A stretch of 34,408 nucleotides of DNA from Bacteroidota bacterium (GTDB taxonomy: Bacteria; Bacteroidota; Bacteroidia; Flavobacteriales_F; PHOS-HE28): positions 1-34,408 of the forward strand of contig JAFDZY010000458.1 in the NCBI GenBank assembly GCA_018266685.1, in the 5' to 3' direction. A model generated the notes under the pieces. That model worked only from the letters and a program-made list of their open reading frames with translations. It was not told the DNA's origin and did not search any database. Position 1 is the first letter of the stretch; every line of letters begins with the position of its first letter. Made by a program: the position numbers and the translations under genes. This document shows positions 16,835-24,977 of this stretch, one piece after another.

Positions 16835-16976
16835 ACGCGTGTGCCATGGGGCACGGGGCGGGTGAATACTTCACGACCATGGGGTATTTGCTCCACGGTT
16901 TTCCCTTCGCCAGTTCAAAGGCCAACCTGCGGAAGTACGCATCCACCGTGGCATCCGTCATGGTTGATGCATCCAT
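16803..16976 (-). CDS. Possible small protein convergent with cyanophycinase
   Basis: A 57-codon frame starting MDASTMTDATVDAYFRRLAF, with later segments ELAKGKPWSKYPMVVKYSP and MAHAFKYVRGRARQ, ending in TAA. Composition is basic, aromatic and protein-like, and third positions are GC-rich as in neighbouring genes. CCTTTTTG followed by GTGA lies just before the ATG, the same TTTG-N4-ATG spacing as other genes here. It overlaps the end of cyanophycinase by 32 nt. No family was recognised, and a chance frame is possible. Confidence 0.4.
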   Translation of the reverse strand: MDASTMTDATVDAYFRRLAFELAKGKPWSKYPMVVKYSPAPCPMAHAFKYVRGRARQ

Positions 16977-17042
16977 TCACCAAAAAGGCACAGTTTTTCC
17001 GCGTGGGATTTTGGGACCCCAGGTCCATAATTCCAATTTACA

Positions 17043-17372
17043 ATGAGCACCCAAAAAACATTGGTCGGCGTACTGCTCGGCTTGGCGGCAGGGGCAGCAT
17101 TAGGCGTTTTACTGGCACCGCGTTCGGGAAAGGAGACCCGGAAATTACTGCGGGACAAAGGCAAGCGTGCAAAGGCCGAACTTGACGACCTGCTGGACCA
17201 AGGCCATGAGCGCTGGCAAAAGATGCGGAAACGCATGGTGGACCGCCGTAACATGACCAAGGAAGATCTGCATGATTTCCTCGACTTCATGGCTGCGGAA
17301 GGTGCGGACCTGAAGGAAAGGGTCACCAACCGGGGCAAGGCCACCACTGCGGACCAAGCGTCGCAGAATTGA
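17043..17372 (+). CDS. YtxH domain protein
   Basis: 109 residues. One N-terminal membrane segment (TLVGVLLGLAAGAALGVLLAP) is immediately followed by RSGKETRKLLRDKG, the typical YtxH/gas-vesicle-like signature, then a long charged helix (about 35-95). Members are small inner-membrane proteins often induced by stress; the molecular role is unknown. It is the first of four genes in the same direction ending at 19391; the next starts 63 nt later. The 208-nt gap upstream carries only the possible small minus-strand gene. Confidence 0.85.
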   Translation: MSTQKTLVGVLLGLAAGAALGVLLAPRSGKETRKLLRDKGKRAKAELDDLLDQGHERWQKMRKRMVDRRNMTKEDLHDFLDFMAAEGADLKERVTNRGKATTADQASQN

Positions 17373-17435
17373 TCCGTACGTTCGTAGCGTCTGTTTGCCG
17401 TGCAAACGCCACCCCAAGGTTGCGGTTGCCATGCC

Positions 17436-17831
17436 ATGAACACTGAACCACACGGGGGAGAGCATCAACGGATGCCGGTTGATGCCGACATGGGTGATTT
17501 GTTGTCATCCGCCTTGGATGATGGAAAAGCCTACTTCGCGGCACAAGCGGATTATTACAAACTGCAAGCATCCGGGCAGGTAGGCAAAGCCGCTGGCAGC
17601 TTGGCCAGCTTGTTGATCGTCTCCGTACTGGCCATGCTTGTTGTATTGTGTGCCAGTGTGGCCTTGGCCTTATGGTTGGGCATGCTTGTAAGCAGCATGG
17701 CCCTGGGATTCCTGATCGTTGCAGGGGTGTATCTACTTGCTTTGCTCCTGTTCCTGGTGGCCGGTGGCGGCGCGTTGAGGAAATCCATCACGCTGAAGGT
17801 GATCAACTCGCTCTACCATGGCCAAAACTGA
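17436..17831 (+). CDS. Phage-holin-III-like integral membrane protein
   Basis: 131 residues from ATG 17436. A polar N-terminus contains an amphipathic helix (LDDGKAYFAAQADYYKLQAS), followed by two long membrane segments (SLASLLIVSVLAMLVVLCAS and LGFLIVAGVYLLALLLFLVA) and a short basic tail (GGGALRKSITLKVIN). The pattern fits the Phage_holin_3_6 family, which in chromosomes usually accompanies YtxH genes and is not linked to prophages. Its stop overlaps the next ATG by 14 nt, supporting translational coupling. Envelope-stress role is inferred from context only. Confidence 0.75.
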   Translation: MNTEPHGGEHQRMPVDADMGDLLSSALDDGKAYFAAQADYYKLQASGQVGKAAGSLASLLIVSVLAMLVVLCASVALALWLGMLVSSMALGFLIVAGVYLLALLLFLVAGGGALRKSITLKVINSLYHGQN

Positions 17832-18246
17832 GCGCTTTACGGACCTGGCCGAAGTGGAAGCCGAGCGTTTACGCCTCAACGCCTTGTGCAACCATTATGG
17901 ATCCAGGCTTGAGGCACACCTGGAGGCCTTGCGGGACAAGGAAATCCGCACCGCACTGCTGGCCAATTCGATCAGCGGAATGGTGCGGGGTTCCGGTTGG
18001 GGGAAGCTCCTTGGGCCATTGCTGGGGAAGTCATCCGTCACCAGCGGGCTTTCCATGGCCATGGGCGCGGGCAAGGTTGGATGGGGTAAACGGCTTGGCT
18101 TGTTTGCCCTTGGCTTGGCAATGCCCGGCTTGCTGAAGAAATTGGAGGGGCTTTCTTGGGCTGAAATTGCGAATGAATTGGCGGTGAGCTTGGAACGCAC
18201 TTGGGGCTTTATCCGAAAGCGGCGCGAAGAGCGGCAACAAGGCTGA
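17818..18246 (+). CDS. Conserved-type protein of unknown function in YtxH/holin cluster
   Basis: 142 residues. A charged helical N-terminus (VEAERLRLNALCNHYGSRLE) is followed by a Gly/Ser-rich middle (GSGWGKLLGPLLGKSS), one weak membrane-like segment (GLFALGLAMPGLLKKL) and a basic tail (RTWGFIRKRREERQQG). No family was recognised. It overlaps the holin-like gene by 14 nt and ends 5 nt before the AI-2E transporter gene, so it is probably made with both. A peripheral or single-pass inner-membrane location is likely. Confidence 0.7.
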   Translation: MAKTERFTDLAEVEAERLRLNALCNHYGSRLEAHLEALRDKEIRTALLANSISGMVRGSGWGKLLGPLLGKSSVTSGLSMAMGAGKVGWGKRLGLFALGLAMPGLLKKLEGLSWAEIANELAVSLERTWGFIRKRREERQQG

Positions 18247-18251
18247 ACAAC

Positions 18252-19391
18252 ATGGCCGAGGTTCCACCAAACCCCGCTTCTGCCCAAGGGCGCATCTCAG
18301 ATCCCCTGTTGCGCTATGTGCTGGCCTTGCTTGCACTGATCGGCACCGTGGCCGTGCTGTGGTTCGGGCAAAGTCTGTTTGTGTTGATGTTCGTGGCGGG
18401 CATCTTCAGCTTCCTGCTGCTCCCCCTGTGCCAACGCTTACAGCGCAGGAACTGGCCGCTCTGGCTTGCTGCCGGGGTAAGCTGCCTGCTGATGGTGCTG
18501 GTCTTCTTCGGCGTGATCCTGTTCATGGGCACGCAATACGCTCACTTCGGCAAGGACTTGCCCACCTTGCAGCAATCCTTGCTCACCAAAGTGAATGATG
18601 CGCAGGCATTCCTTGAAACCAGGTTTCATGTGGCCCAGGAGCGCCAAACTGCCTGGATCGAGGACAAGCTTTCAGACCTGGTAAAGAGCGGCGGTACCGT
18701 GGCCGTGAGCCTGTTTTCCGCAACGGGCGCGGCTTTCGCCACGGTTCTGGCCATTCCCTTCATCACCTTTTTCCTCCTGCTGATGAAGGGCCGTTTCCGT
18801 GAGTTCTTCTCCCGGCTTCCCTACAACGGAGACGGGACCGTGCTCCGTCTGGTGGAAAACATCGCAGGTTTGTCCCGCCAATGGCTCAAGGGCATGCTTA
18901 CGGTGATGCTCTTCCTGGCCGTGCTGGACACGGCGGGATTCCTTGCCCTGGGCTTGGAATATGCCGTGCTTTTGGGCATTACTGCGGCCATGCTCAATGT
19001 AATTCCATATATCGGCCCTTGGCTTGGTGCGATCGTTCCCGTGCTGGTAGCCTTGCTCACAAAGGATTCCGCGATGTACGCTCTGGGCGTGGTGGCCGTG
19101 ATCGGGATCACACAGTTCATCGACAATAATTTCATCACGCCCAAGGTGGTAGGCTCCAGCGTAAGCCTGAACCCGCTTGCCAGCATGGTCGCCCTGCTGG
19201 CGTGGGGCTCGCTCTGGGGCTTCATGGGCTTGCTGTTGGCCATCCCCCTTACCGGTATGATGAAGCTGGTGTTTGATGAAATTCCCGGGCTGAAACCGTG
19301 GGGCTACCTGCTGGGTGAAGACAAGGCGCAGCGGTCCGCAAAGCGGGCGTTCCCCTTGTCATCGCGCCGGAAAAAGGGTGCAAAGAAGTAA
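18252..19391 (+). CDS. AI-2E/PerM family transporter
   Basis: 379 residues with about seven or eight membrane segments in the AI-2E (PerM/TqsA) arrangement: two hydrophobic pairs at the N-terminus, an extracytoplasmic helical domain (about 95-150), then a C-terminal bundle with MLNVIPYIGPWLGAIVPVL, ITQFIDNNFITPKVVGSSVS and LLLAIPLTGMMKL. The IPYIGP and QFIDN motifs are family hallmarks. Members export small molecules or act as Na+/H+ antiporters, so the substrate cannot be told here. The tail is lysine/arginine-rich. Last gene of the 17043-19391 cluster and convergent with rlmI across only 9 nt. Confidence 0.88.
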   Translation: MAEVPPNPASAQGRISDPLLRYVLALLALIGTVAVLWFGQSLFVLMFVAGIFSFLLLPLCQRLQRRNWPLWLAAGVSCLLMVLVFFGVILFMGTQYAHFGKDLPTLQQSLLTKVNDAQAFLETRFHVAQERQTAWIEDKLSDLVKSGGTVAVSLFSATGAAFATVLAIPFITFFLLLMKGRFREFFSRLPYNGDGTVLRLVENIAGLSRQWLKGMLTVMLFLAVLDTAGFLALGLEYAVLLGITAAMLNVIPYIGPWLGAIVPVLVALLTKDSAMYALGVVAVIGITQFIDNNFITPKVVGSSVSLNPLASMVALLAWGSLWGFMGLLLAIPLTGMMKLVFDEIPGLKPWGYLLGEDKAQRSAKRAFPLSSRRKKGAKK

Positions 19392-19400
19392 CGCCTCCGG

Positions 19401-20585
19401 CTAAAGTACCTGCAATACCAGGCACTTCAAATAGTGCGTTTCAGGAATGGCCCAATGCACCGGATGGTCCGGTGGTTGTGCACCTGAATACACCTCGCGC
19501 AGTTCACGGTGCGCGTCGCGTGCGGCATCAGCGATGGTTTTCCGGAAAAGGTCCGGCACCATGTGCTGCGAGCAGGAGCACGTTACCAGGAAGCCACCCG
19601 GCGGCAACATTTTCATGGCCCGCAGGTTGATTTCCTTGTAACCGCGGACGGCCCCGTCCAATGCAGTCCGGCTTTTGGCAAACGCCGGCGGATCGAGCAC
19701 CACCACATCCCATTTGCCGGTGCCCCTTCCCTGGCCCGCAAGAAAGTCAAACACATTGGCCGGTTTGAACTTGGCAACGGCATCCAGTCCGTTCAGTGCC
19801 GCATTGCCCTGTGCAAGCGCCACGGCCTCCTCGCTGATGTCCAGGCCCAGTACTTCTGAAGCTCCATACTTGGCGGCGTGGAGCGCAAAGCCTCCGGTAT
19901 GCGTGAAACAGTCCAGCATCCGGGCACCGTTGGCCACATGTTCCAGTGCTGCATGGTTCAACCGTTGGTCCAGAAAGTGCCCCGTTTTCTGGCCTTGGGC
20001 CACATCCACGGCAAAGCGCAGCCCGTTTTCCTCGATCTCCAGCCGCGTATCAAATGCCTCTCCAATGAAACCCTTCACTTGCTCCATTCCTTCCTTCTCG
20101 CGCACGGGCACATCATTCCGTTCATAGATGCCGCGCGGATCCAGCACCTGGCGCAACGCTTCCACGATTTCCGCCTTGAACCGGTCCATGCCCAAGGCCA
20201 ATGACTGGAGCACCAGGACATCACCGAACTTGTCCACCACCAAGGCGGGCAGCCCGTCGGCTTCGCCGAATACCACACGGCAACTTTCCGGTTGGCCCAT
20301 GCGTTGCCGGAATGCCCAAGCCGCCGCGATCTTTCGGTGGAAAAAGGAGGCATTAATGTGTTCGTCCAGGTCCTTGGTGAGCATCCGCACCCTGATCTTG
20401 GACCTTGGATTGAAGTAGCCTTGGCCCAGCGGACCTTTCTTCACGTCGAAAACCTGCACGATGCCCCCGGCTTGCGGCCTTCCTTCCGCGCGCAGCACTT
20501 GGTTGTCGTACACCCATGGATGTCCCTGCCGGATGCGCTGGCGGGCATCATCAACATAGAGCCGGTCGCGGTTGTTGTTGTTCAT
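19401..20585 (-). CDS. rlmI: RlmI-like 23S rRNA (cytosine-C5) methyltransferase
   Basis: 394 residues. An N-terminal PUA domain (RQRIRQGHPWVYDNQVLRAE) and RlmI-type central domain are followed by a SAM-binding Rossmann domain: MLDCFTHTGGFALHAAKYGA, GLDISEEAVALAQGNAALNG and the catalytic DPPAFAKS motif. The Cys motif TCSCSQHM has the expected nucleophile. E. coli RlmI methylates C1962 of 23S rRNA; the same target is inferred here. Start MNNNN at 20585 is supported by TAATTTCG at 20593-20600. Divergent from the GWxTD gene. Confidence 0.9.
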   Translation of the reverse strand: MNNNNRDRLYVDDARQRIRQGHPWVYDNQVLRAEGRPQAGGIVQVFDVKKGPLGQGYFNPRSKIRVRMLTKDLDEHINASFFHRKIAAAWAFRQRMGQPESCRVVFGEADGLPALVVDKFGDVLVLQSLALGMDRFKAEIVEALRQVLDPRGIYERNDVPVREKEGMEQVKGFIGEAFDTRLEIEENGLRFAVDVAQGQKTGHFLDQRLNHAALEHVANGARMLDCFTHTGGFALHAAKYGASEVLGLDISEEAVALAQGNAALNGLDAVAKFKPANVFDFLAGQGRGTGKWDVVVLDPPAFAKSRTALDGAVRGYKEINLRAMKMLPPGGFLVTCSCSQHMVPDLFRKTIADAARDAHRELREVYSGAQPPDHPVHWAIPETHYLKCLVLQVL

Positions 20586-20592
20586 GGGGCCG

Positions 20593-20600
20593 CGAAATTA
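20593..20600 (-). promoter_or_regulatory. -7 box of rlmI
   Basis: The minus strand reads TAATTTCG, one mismatch from TAnnTTTG, 7 nt before the ATG. The same octamer precedes mnmH. Confidence 0.4.
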
Positions 20601-20688
20601 GGCCGCGCTGTTCCGGCATCGCTTCCATTGGATCCATGAACGGCCGTTCCGCCAAGGCAGCGGTATCGCCATGCTTACGCAGCCCCAT

Positions 20689-20696
20689 TAACTTTG
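20689..20696 (+). promoter_or_regulatory. -7 box of the GWxTD gene, start-proximal
   Basis: TAACTTTG, a perfect TAnnTTTG, followed by GACGC and the ATG at 20702. It decides this start over upstream in-frame ATGs and predicts a leaderless mRNA. Confidence 0.55.
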
Positions 20697-20701
20697 GACG
20701 C

Positions 20702-22105
20702 ATGCCCCCCCGGATCATTCCACCCCTGGCCGCCATGTTGCTTTCACTGCACCTGTGCGGCCAACCCCGGCTGAACGCCATTGTGGAAACCAAACGTTTC
20801 ATGGTGCCGAACAAGGGCGAACGGGTGGACGTGCACATCACCATTGTGGGCAACACCGTGGTGTGGACCACCGATGAGCGCGGCTTCCAACAGGCCAAGG
20901 TGGATGCGTTGACCATGATCGAGAAGGACGGCGACATCCAGGACTTCCGGAAAACACTGATCCAATCACCCGACCGCGCGGATACCCTGCAAGGCGACTT
21001 CCTCAACCAGGAAAGTTTTCTGCTGCAACCCGGCGCCTATTCCCTGTCGGTGGAATTGCATGATGCAAACTCCACGGATACCGCCCGTACCTATGTCCAT
21101 GTTCCGCTTGTGATCGGGGATAGAACCCAAGGGATCTCCATATCCGACATCCTGTTCACGCTTCCCGGCGCCCCGCATGAAGAACCCATGCCCTTTCCTG
21201 GCTCCTACTTTCCGCCCGGCAGCGACAAGCTCGGTTTCTATGCGGAAATCTATGGAACCATCGGTGCGTTCGGGCCCAAAGGACCTTTCCTGGAGGTAAC
21301 CTCCATCGAAGATTATGAAACCGGAAAGGTTGTGGGCAACTTCAGGTTCCCCAAGCGCTTGGTTGCTGACACCGTGGTTCCTGTCGGCACCGAGTTCGAC
21401 ATTGCCCTTCTCCCCACCGGCAACTATCTCCTCACCGTTGAAATCCACGACCGGAAGGATTCGCTGATCGAGAGGAGGGCACAGTTCTTCCAGCGGAACA
21501 ACCCCGTAACCCTCGACCCCAATTCGTTGGCAACTGGGCAGCTCGGGGCAAACTTCACTGATGCATTCGCCGACCCGGACACCTTGGCAGAGTACCTGAA
21601 CTCCATGCGCCCCATTGCGGATGAGCTGGAGCGGAAAATGATCGACGACCGTTGGAAGGACCGCAAACCGGCGCTCATGCGCCAATTGATGTACACGTTC
21701 TGGTACAATCGGTCGCCTTCAGACCCCAAAGCTGCCTGGGACCGGTACAATGCCGCCGTGACCTATGTGAACAGGAAGTTCGGGTGCCGCAACATGCGCG
21801 GCTACCAAAGCGACCAAGGCTACATCTATCTGCGTTACGGGGCACCGAATACCGTGGCGGACCGTTCCAACGAAACCACCGCCGTGCCATACATGATCTG
21901 GCACTATTACAGGGCGGGCCGCTATGCGGACAGGCGATTTGTGTTCTACCAGCCCGAACGGTCCACCACGTGCTGGACCTTGCTCACCAGCGACATGCCC
22001 GGCGAACTGAACAACAGCAAATGGCTGGATATGCTCGCACCTGGTTTTGCGGACGGCGGTGCGAAGCGGGATGAGATCATGGACAATTACAAGAATCCCC
22101 GGTGA
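20702..22105 (+). CDS. GWxTD domain protein
   Basis: 467 residues from the ATG at 20702. The short signal peptide (MPPRIIPPLAAMLLSLHLCG) has a Cys at position 19, so a lipoprotein is possible but the context is not a clear lipobox. The middle part is beta-rich (about 40-270). The C-terminal part (about 300-460) carries the GWxTD signature in variant form, RGYQSDQGYIYLRYGAPN, plus WHYYRAGRY and RRFVFYQPER. GWxTD proteins are common in Bacteroidota and their function is unknown. Upstream in-frame ATGs overlap rlmI and its promoter and were not used. mnmH follows 43 nt later. Confidence 0.82.
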   Translation: MPPRIIPPLAAMLLSLHLCGQPRLNAIVETKRFMVPNKGERVDVHITIVGNTVVWTTDERGFQQAKVDALTMIEKDGDIQDFRKTLIQSPDRADTLQGDFLNQESFLLQPGAYSLSVELHDANSTDTARTYVHVPLVIGDRTQGISISDILFTLPGAPHEEPMPFPGSYFPPGSDKLGFYAEIYGTIGAFGPKGPFLEVTSIEDYETGKVVGNFRFPKRLVADTVVPVGTEFDIALLPTGNYLLTVEIHDRKDSLIERRAQFFQRNNPVTLDPNSLATGQLGANFTDAFADPDTLAEYLNSMRPIADELERKMIDDRWKDRKPALMRQLMYTFWYNRSPSDPKAAWDRYNAAVTYVNRKFGCRNMRGYQSDQGYIYLRYGAPNTVADRSNETTAVPYMIWHYYRAGRYADRRFVFYQPERSTTCWTLLTSDMPGELNNSKWLDMLAPGFADGGAKRDEIMDNYKNPR

Positions 22106-22136
22106 TCGGTTCTTCCCGACCATCGGTGCAAGTGCC

Positions 22137-22144
22137 TAATTTCG
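22137..22144 (+). promoter_or_regulatory. -7 box of mnmH-selD, start-proximal
   Basis: TAATTTCG, one mismatch from TAnnTTTG, followed by GGCC and the GTG start at 22149. Confidence 0.4.
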
Positions 22145-22148
22145 GGCC

Positions 22149-23195
22149 GTGCACTCCCCGCTTCCGATCGAGCGCTTCCTCGCAGCCGGCCTGCCGTTGA
22201 TCGATGTCCGTTCACCAGCCGAATACCTGCGGGGGCATATTCCCGGGGCCGTTAACCTGCCGTTGTTCTCCGATGAAGAACGCGCATGCGTGGGTACCTT
22301 GTACAAGCAGCAAGGCCGTGATGCAGCCATGCTGGAGGGATTGCGCATCACCGGGCCCAAGTTGGCCCCGATGGTGGAGGAAGCCCGGCGCATAGCCCCG
22401 GACGGAAGAATTGGCGTGCATTGCTGGCGCGGTGGCGAACGCAGCGCCAGTGTGGCCTGGCTGCTTCGGAAGGCTGGTTTCAGTGAAGTGGCCACATTGG
22501 AACGGGGATACAAAGCCTTCCGCGAACATGTGCTGGCTTCACTTGCAAAGCCATGGAACCTGTTTGTGCTTGGGGGCTACACGGGCACAGGCAAAACCGT
22601 GATCCTGGAATTGCTCCGCGGGCAGGGTGAAGCGGTTGTCAACCTGGAGAAGCTGGCGCAGCACAAAGGCTCTGCTTTCGGGGGGATCGGCGAAGGAATC
22701 CAGCCATCCACGGAACATTTCGAAAACTTGCTGTGGAAAGCGCTCCAACAATTGGGCAACAGCCGCCCCATCTGGGTGGAGGACGAAAGCCAAATGATAG
22801 GAAAGGCAAAGATTCCGGACCCCTTCTTCGCACTGCTCCGCTCGGCCCCAGTATGGTTTGTGGACATGCCCGTGGAGCAACGCGCCCAGCAGCTCGTGGA
22901 AACCTATGGCCTCTACCCGGCGGATGAATTGGCGGATGCGATCAAGCGGATCCAAAAGCGGCTGGGCCCACAGCATGCAAAAGAGGCCCTGGACGCGCTT
23001 GGCGCAGGCAACTTACACCGCGTTGCGGAGATCACGCTGGCCTATTACGACAAGACATACGCGCGCGGCCTGTCCCAAAGAGACCCGGCGCGCACCCGGA
23101 TGGTGCAGGCCCATGGAACATCACTTATCGAAATAGCACAACAACTGAAGCATGAACGGATCAACGCAACAAACAGTACGCTTGACCGGATATAG
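22149..23195 (+). CDS. mnmH: tRNA 2-selenouridine synthase (SelU/MnmH)
   Basis: 348 residues with GTG start. Replaces sulfur by selenium at the wobble 2-thiouridine of Lys, Glu and Gln tRNAs, via a geranylated intermediate, using selenophosphate. The N-terminal rhodanese domain (about 8-128) has IDVRSPAEYLRGHIPGAVN and catalytic Cys92 in VHCWRGGERSAS. The C-terminal P-loop domain has Walker A GGYTGTGKT (142-150), followed by EKLAQHKGSAFGGIGEG and WVEDESQMIGK, all family hallmarks. It overlaps selD by 44 nt, so product and selenium donor are made together. Length is normal. Confidence 0.95.
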   Translation: MHSPLPIERFLAAGLPLIDVRSPAEYLRGHIPGAVNLPLFSDEERACVGTLYKQQGRDAAMLEGLRITGPKLAPMVEEARRIAPDGRIGVHCWRGGERSASVAWLLRKAGFSEVATLERGYKAFREHVLASLAKPWNLFVLGGYTGTGKTVILELLRGQGEAVVNLEKLAQHKGSAFGGIGEGIQPSTEHFENLLWKALQQLGNSRPIWVEDESQMIGKAKIPDPFFALLRSAPVWFVDMPVEQRAQQLVETYGLYPADELADAIKRIQKRLGPQHAKEALDALGAGNLHRVAEITLAYYDKTYARGLSQRDPARTRMVQAHGTSLIEIAQQLKHERINATNSTLDRI

Positions 23196-24204
23196 CCACG
23201 GCGCTGGCTGCGGCTGCAAAATCGCTCCGGCCGACCTGGAAAAGATACTGGCCAGTTCCCTTGGCACCCTTCCTGATCCGAAACTGCTGGTGGGTTATGG
23301 CAGCCGCGATGATGCCGCCGTGTACAACATCGGCAACGGGCGAGCAGTGATCAGCACGGTTGACTTCTTCACCCCGATCGTGGATGATGCGTTCGATTTT
23401 GGCCGCATTGCCGCCACCAATGCGCTAAGCGATATCTATGCCATGGGAGGCACGCCCCTGCTTGCAGTGGCCATCTTGGGCTGGCCGTTGGAAAAGCTGG
23501 GCCCGGAGCTTGCAGCGAGCGTGGTGGAAGGTGGCAGACAGGCATGCCATGATGCGGGAATTCCGCTTGCCGGGGGCCATAGCATTGATGCGCCGGAGCC
23601 TTTTTTCGGTTTGGCCGTTACCGGCGAAGCCGAAATTGGCCAGATCAAGCGAAATGATTCCGCCAAAGCGGGTGATGTCCTTTTGCTGTCCAAGCCGATC
23701 GGTGTTGGCATTCTGTCCACCGCCCAAAAAAGGGGGAAGCTGATGCCGGAACATGCGTCCATCGCAAGGGATATCATGTTGCAGCCAAATGTGCTGGGAA
23801 AGAAGTTGGGAGCTCTGGACGGTGTGCATGCGCTCACGGACGTCACGGGGTTCGGCCTGCTTGGGCACCTCGCCGAAATGTGCAAGGGCAGCGGATTGCA
23901 AGCCAAACTGCGCTATGCCGACGTGCCGAAGATCACGGAAAGCATAGGTTACTTGAACGCGGGCTGCTATCCCGACGGAGCCCTGCGCAATTGGAAGAGC
24001 CTTGCAGATGTGGTGAAGGGCGCCAACAACTTGGAACGCATGATCATGTTGTGCGACCCACAAACAAGCGGCGGATTGCTCATCGCTTGCAATCCGGCAT
24101 TCGTGGATGAAATAAAGCAATTAATGGGCAATAAACACACATGCGTCGAAACCATTGGTGTGCTTTGCGAACCTCAAAATGGTATTCTTATTTCCGTGGA
24201 ATAG
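23152..24204 (+). CDS. selD: Selenide, water dikinase (selenophosphate synthetase)
   Basis: 350 residues. Makes selenophosphate from selenide and ATP. The N-terminal active-site loop YSHGAGCGCKIAP carries Cys20 and Lys23, equivalent to E. coli Cys17 and Lys20; this is the Cys form, not the selenocysteine form. Other motifs: GSRDDAAVY, STVDFFTPIVDD (ATP/Mg), NALSDIYAMGG, GGHSID, TDVTGFGLLGHL and CDPQTSGGLL. Start MNGSTQQ at 23152 lies inside the end of mnmH. No selA, selB, selC or selenoprotein is in the window, so the visible purpose is 2-selenouridine in tRNA. Confidence 0.97.
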   Translation: MNGSTQQTVRLTGYSHGAGCGCKIAPADLEKILASSLGTLPDPKLLVGYGSRDDAAVYNIGNGRAVISTVDFFTPIVDDAFDFGRIAATNALSDIYAMGGTPLLAVAILGWPLEKLGPELAASVVEGGRQACHDAGIPLAGGHSIDAPEPFFGLAVTGEAEIGQIKRNDSAKAGDVLLLSKPIGVGILSTAQKRGKLMPEHASIARDIMLQPNVLGKKLGALDGVHALTDVTGFGLLGHLAEMCKGSGLQAKLRYADVPKITESIGYLNAGCYPDGALRNWKSLADVVKGANNLERMIMLCDPQTSGGLLIACNPAFVDEIKQLMGNKHTCVETIGVLCEPQNGILISVE

Positions 24205-24268
24205 GCATGGAATTCAAGAATTGTGAACGAATTGTGGAAGAATCCGCGTGATACGTACGCTCTATAAA

Positions 24269-24276
24269 TATCTTTG
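24269..24276 (+). promoter_or_regulatory. -7 box of the AT-hook gene
   Basis: TATCTTTG, a perfect TAnnTTTG, 38 nt before the ATG, in the AT-rich gap after selD. No correctly spaced -33 TTG. Confidence 0.5.
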
Positions 24277-24314
24277 CCGCGCTCCGAATAAAAAATCTCA
24301 AGCAACAACCATCA

Positions 24315-24905
24315 ATGGCAAAGAAGCGCTTAAACGAAAAGGACATTGACCAGCTCTTGGCGCAATACCGCTCAGAGCGCCGTCGGCTCGGCTTTCAATT
24401 GGACTTGGTCCGCAACACCATCCTCGATCTGAAGAAAGCCAAGGGCCATGTTTCCTCCACATCAAAAAAGGAAGATGGCGCAACAAGCGGCATTGTGAAA
24501 CGCGGCCCCGGGCGTCCGCGAAAAGACAGCAGCACTGGTACCCCGAAGAAAATGGGCCGGCCAAAAAAGCGCGAGCGCAAAGACCGTGCTTTGAACGAGT
24601 GGGACAATTCCGTGCTGACCGCCATCAATAACTCCGGGCGCCTGCTTCCCAAGGAGGAGATCCTTGCCTTTGTGGAGAATTGGGCGAGGAAGAACGAGCC
24701 AAAGCTCTCCAAGGCCGAAGTGGAGATCTTTGTGACCCGCTCACTGCAGAAGCTCAGCGGCCGTAAAAAGAAGCTGGGCACTCACCACAGCGGACTACGT
24801 CGGGGCTACCACTACGGGCTGAAAGACTGGTTCTTCAACAGCAGCGGCAAGCTGCGGCGCCAGCACTACCACCGGCTGGTGCTCAAAGAGGACGAAAAAT
24901 CATAG
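24315..24905 (+). CDS. AT-hook DNA-binding-like protein
   Basis: 196 residues, very basic. A helical N-terminus (about 5-43) is followed by a linker with two AT-hook cores, GPGRPRK (64-70) and MGRPKK (80-85), which in other proteins bind the minor groove of AT-rich DNA. A C-terminal domain (95-190) contains LLPKEEILAFVENWARKNE and RSLQKLSGRKKKLG, then an aromatic/basic end (HHSGLRRGYHYGLKDWFFNS). I do not recognise this last domain. It has its own promoter and terminator, so it is a single-gene unit. A nucleoid-associated or regulatory role is inferred. Confidence 0.75.
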   Translation: MAKKRLNEKDIDQLLAQYRSERRRLGFQLDLVRNTILDLKKAKGHVSSTSKKEDGATSGIVKRGPGRPRKDSSTGTPKKMGRPKKRERKDRALNEWDNSVLTAINNSGRLLPKEEILAFVENWARKNEPKLSKAEVEIFVTRSLQKLSGRKKKLGTHHSGLRRGYHYGLKDWFFNSSGKLRRQHYHRLVLKEDEKS

Positions 24906-24927
24906 ACCGGCAAAAGATCGGTTCGGC

Positions 24928-24963
24928 ATGAAAATGGCGGGACTGTCCGCCATTTTCATTTTC
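24928..24963 (+). terminator. Terminator after the AT-hook gene
   Basis: A 13-bp perfect stem (ATGAAAATGGCGG with CCGCCATTTTCAT) around a 6-nt loop, followed by TTTTC, 22 nt after the stop. The symmetrical A/T flanks might let it work on both strands. Confidence 0.75.
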
Positions 24964-24977
24964 ACCCGTCGCCAGCC

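Noticed and set aside
17436..17831. Prophage holin
   Set aside because: No other phage genes are near. The YtxH and PerM neighbours point to a chromosomal envelope cluster.
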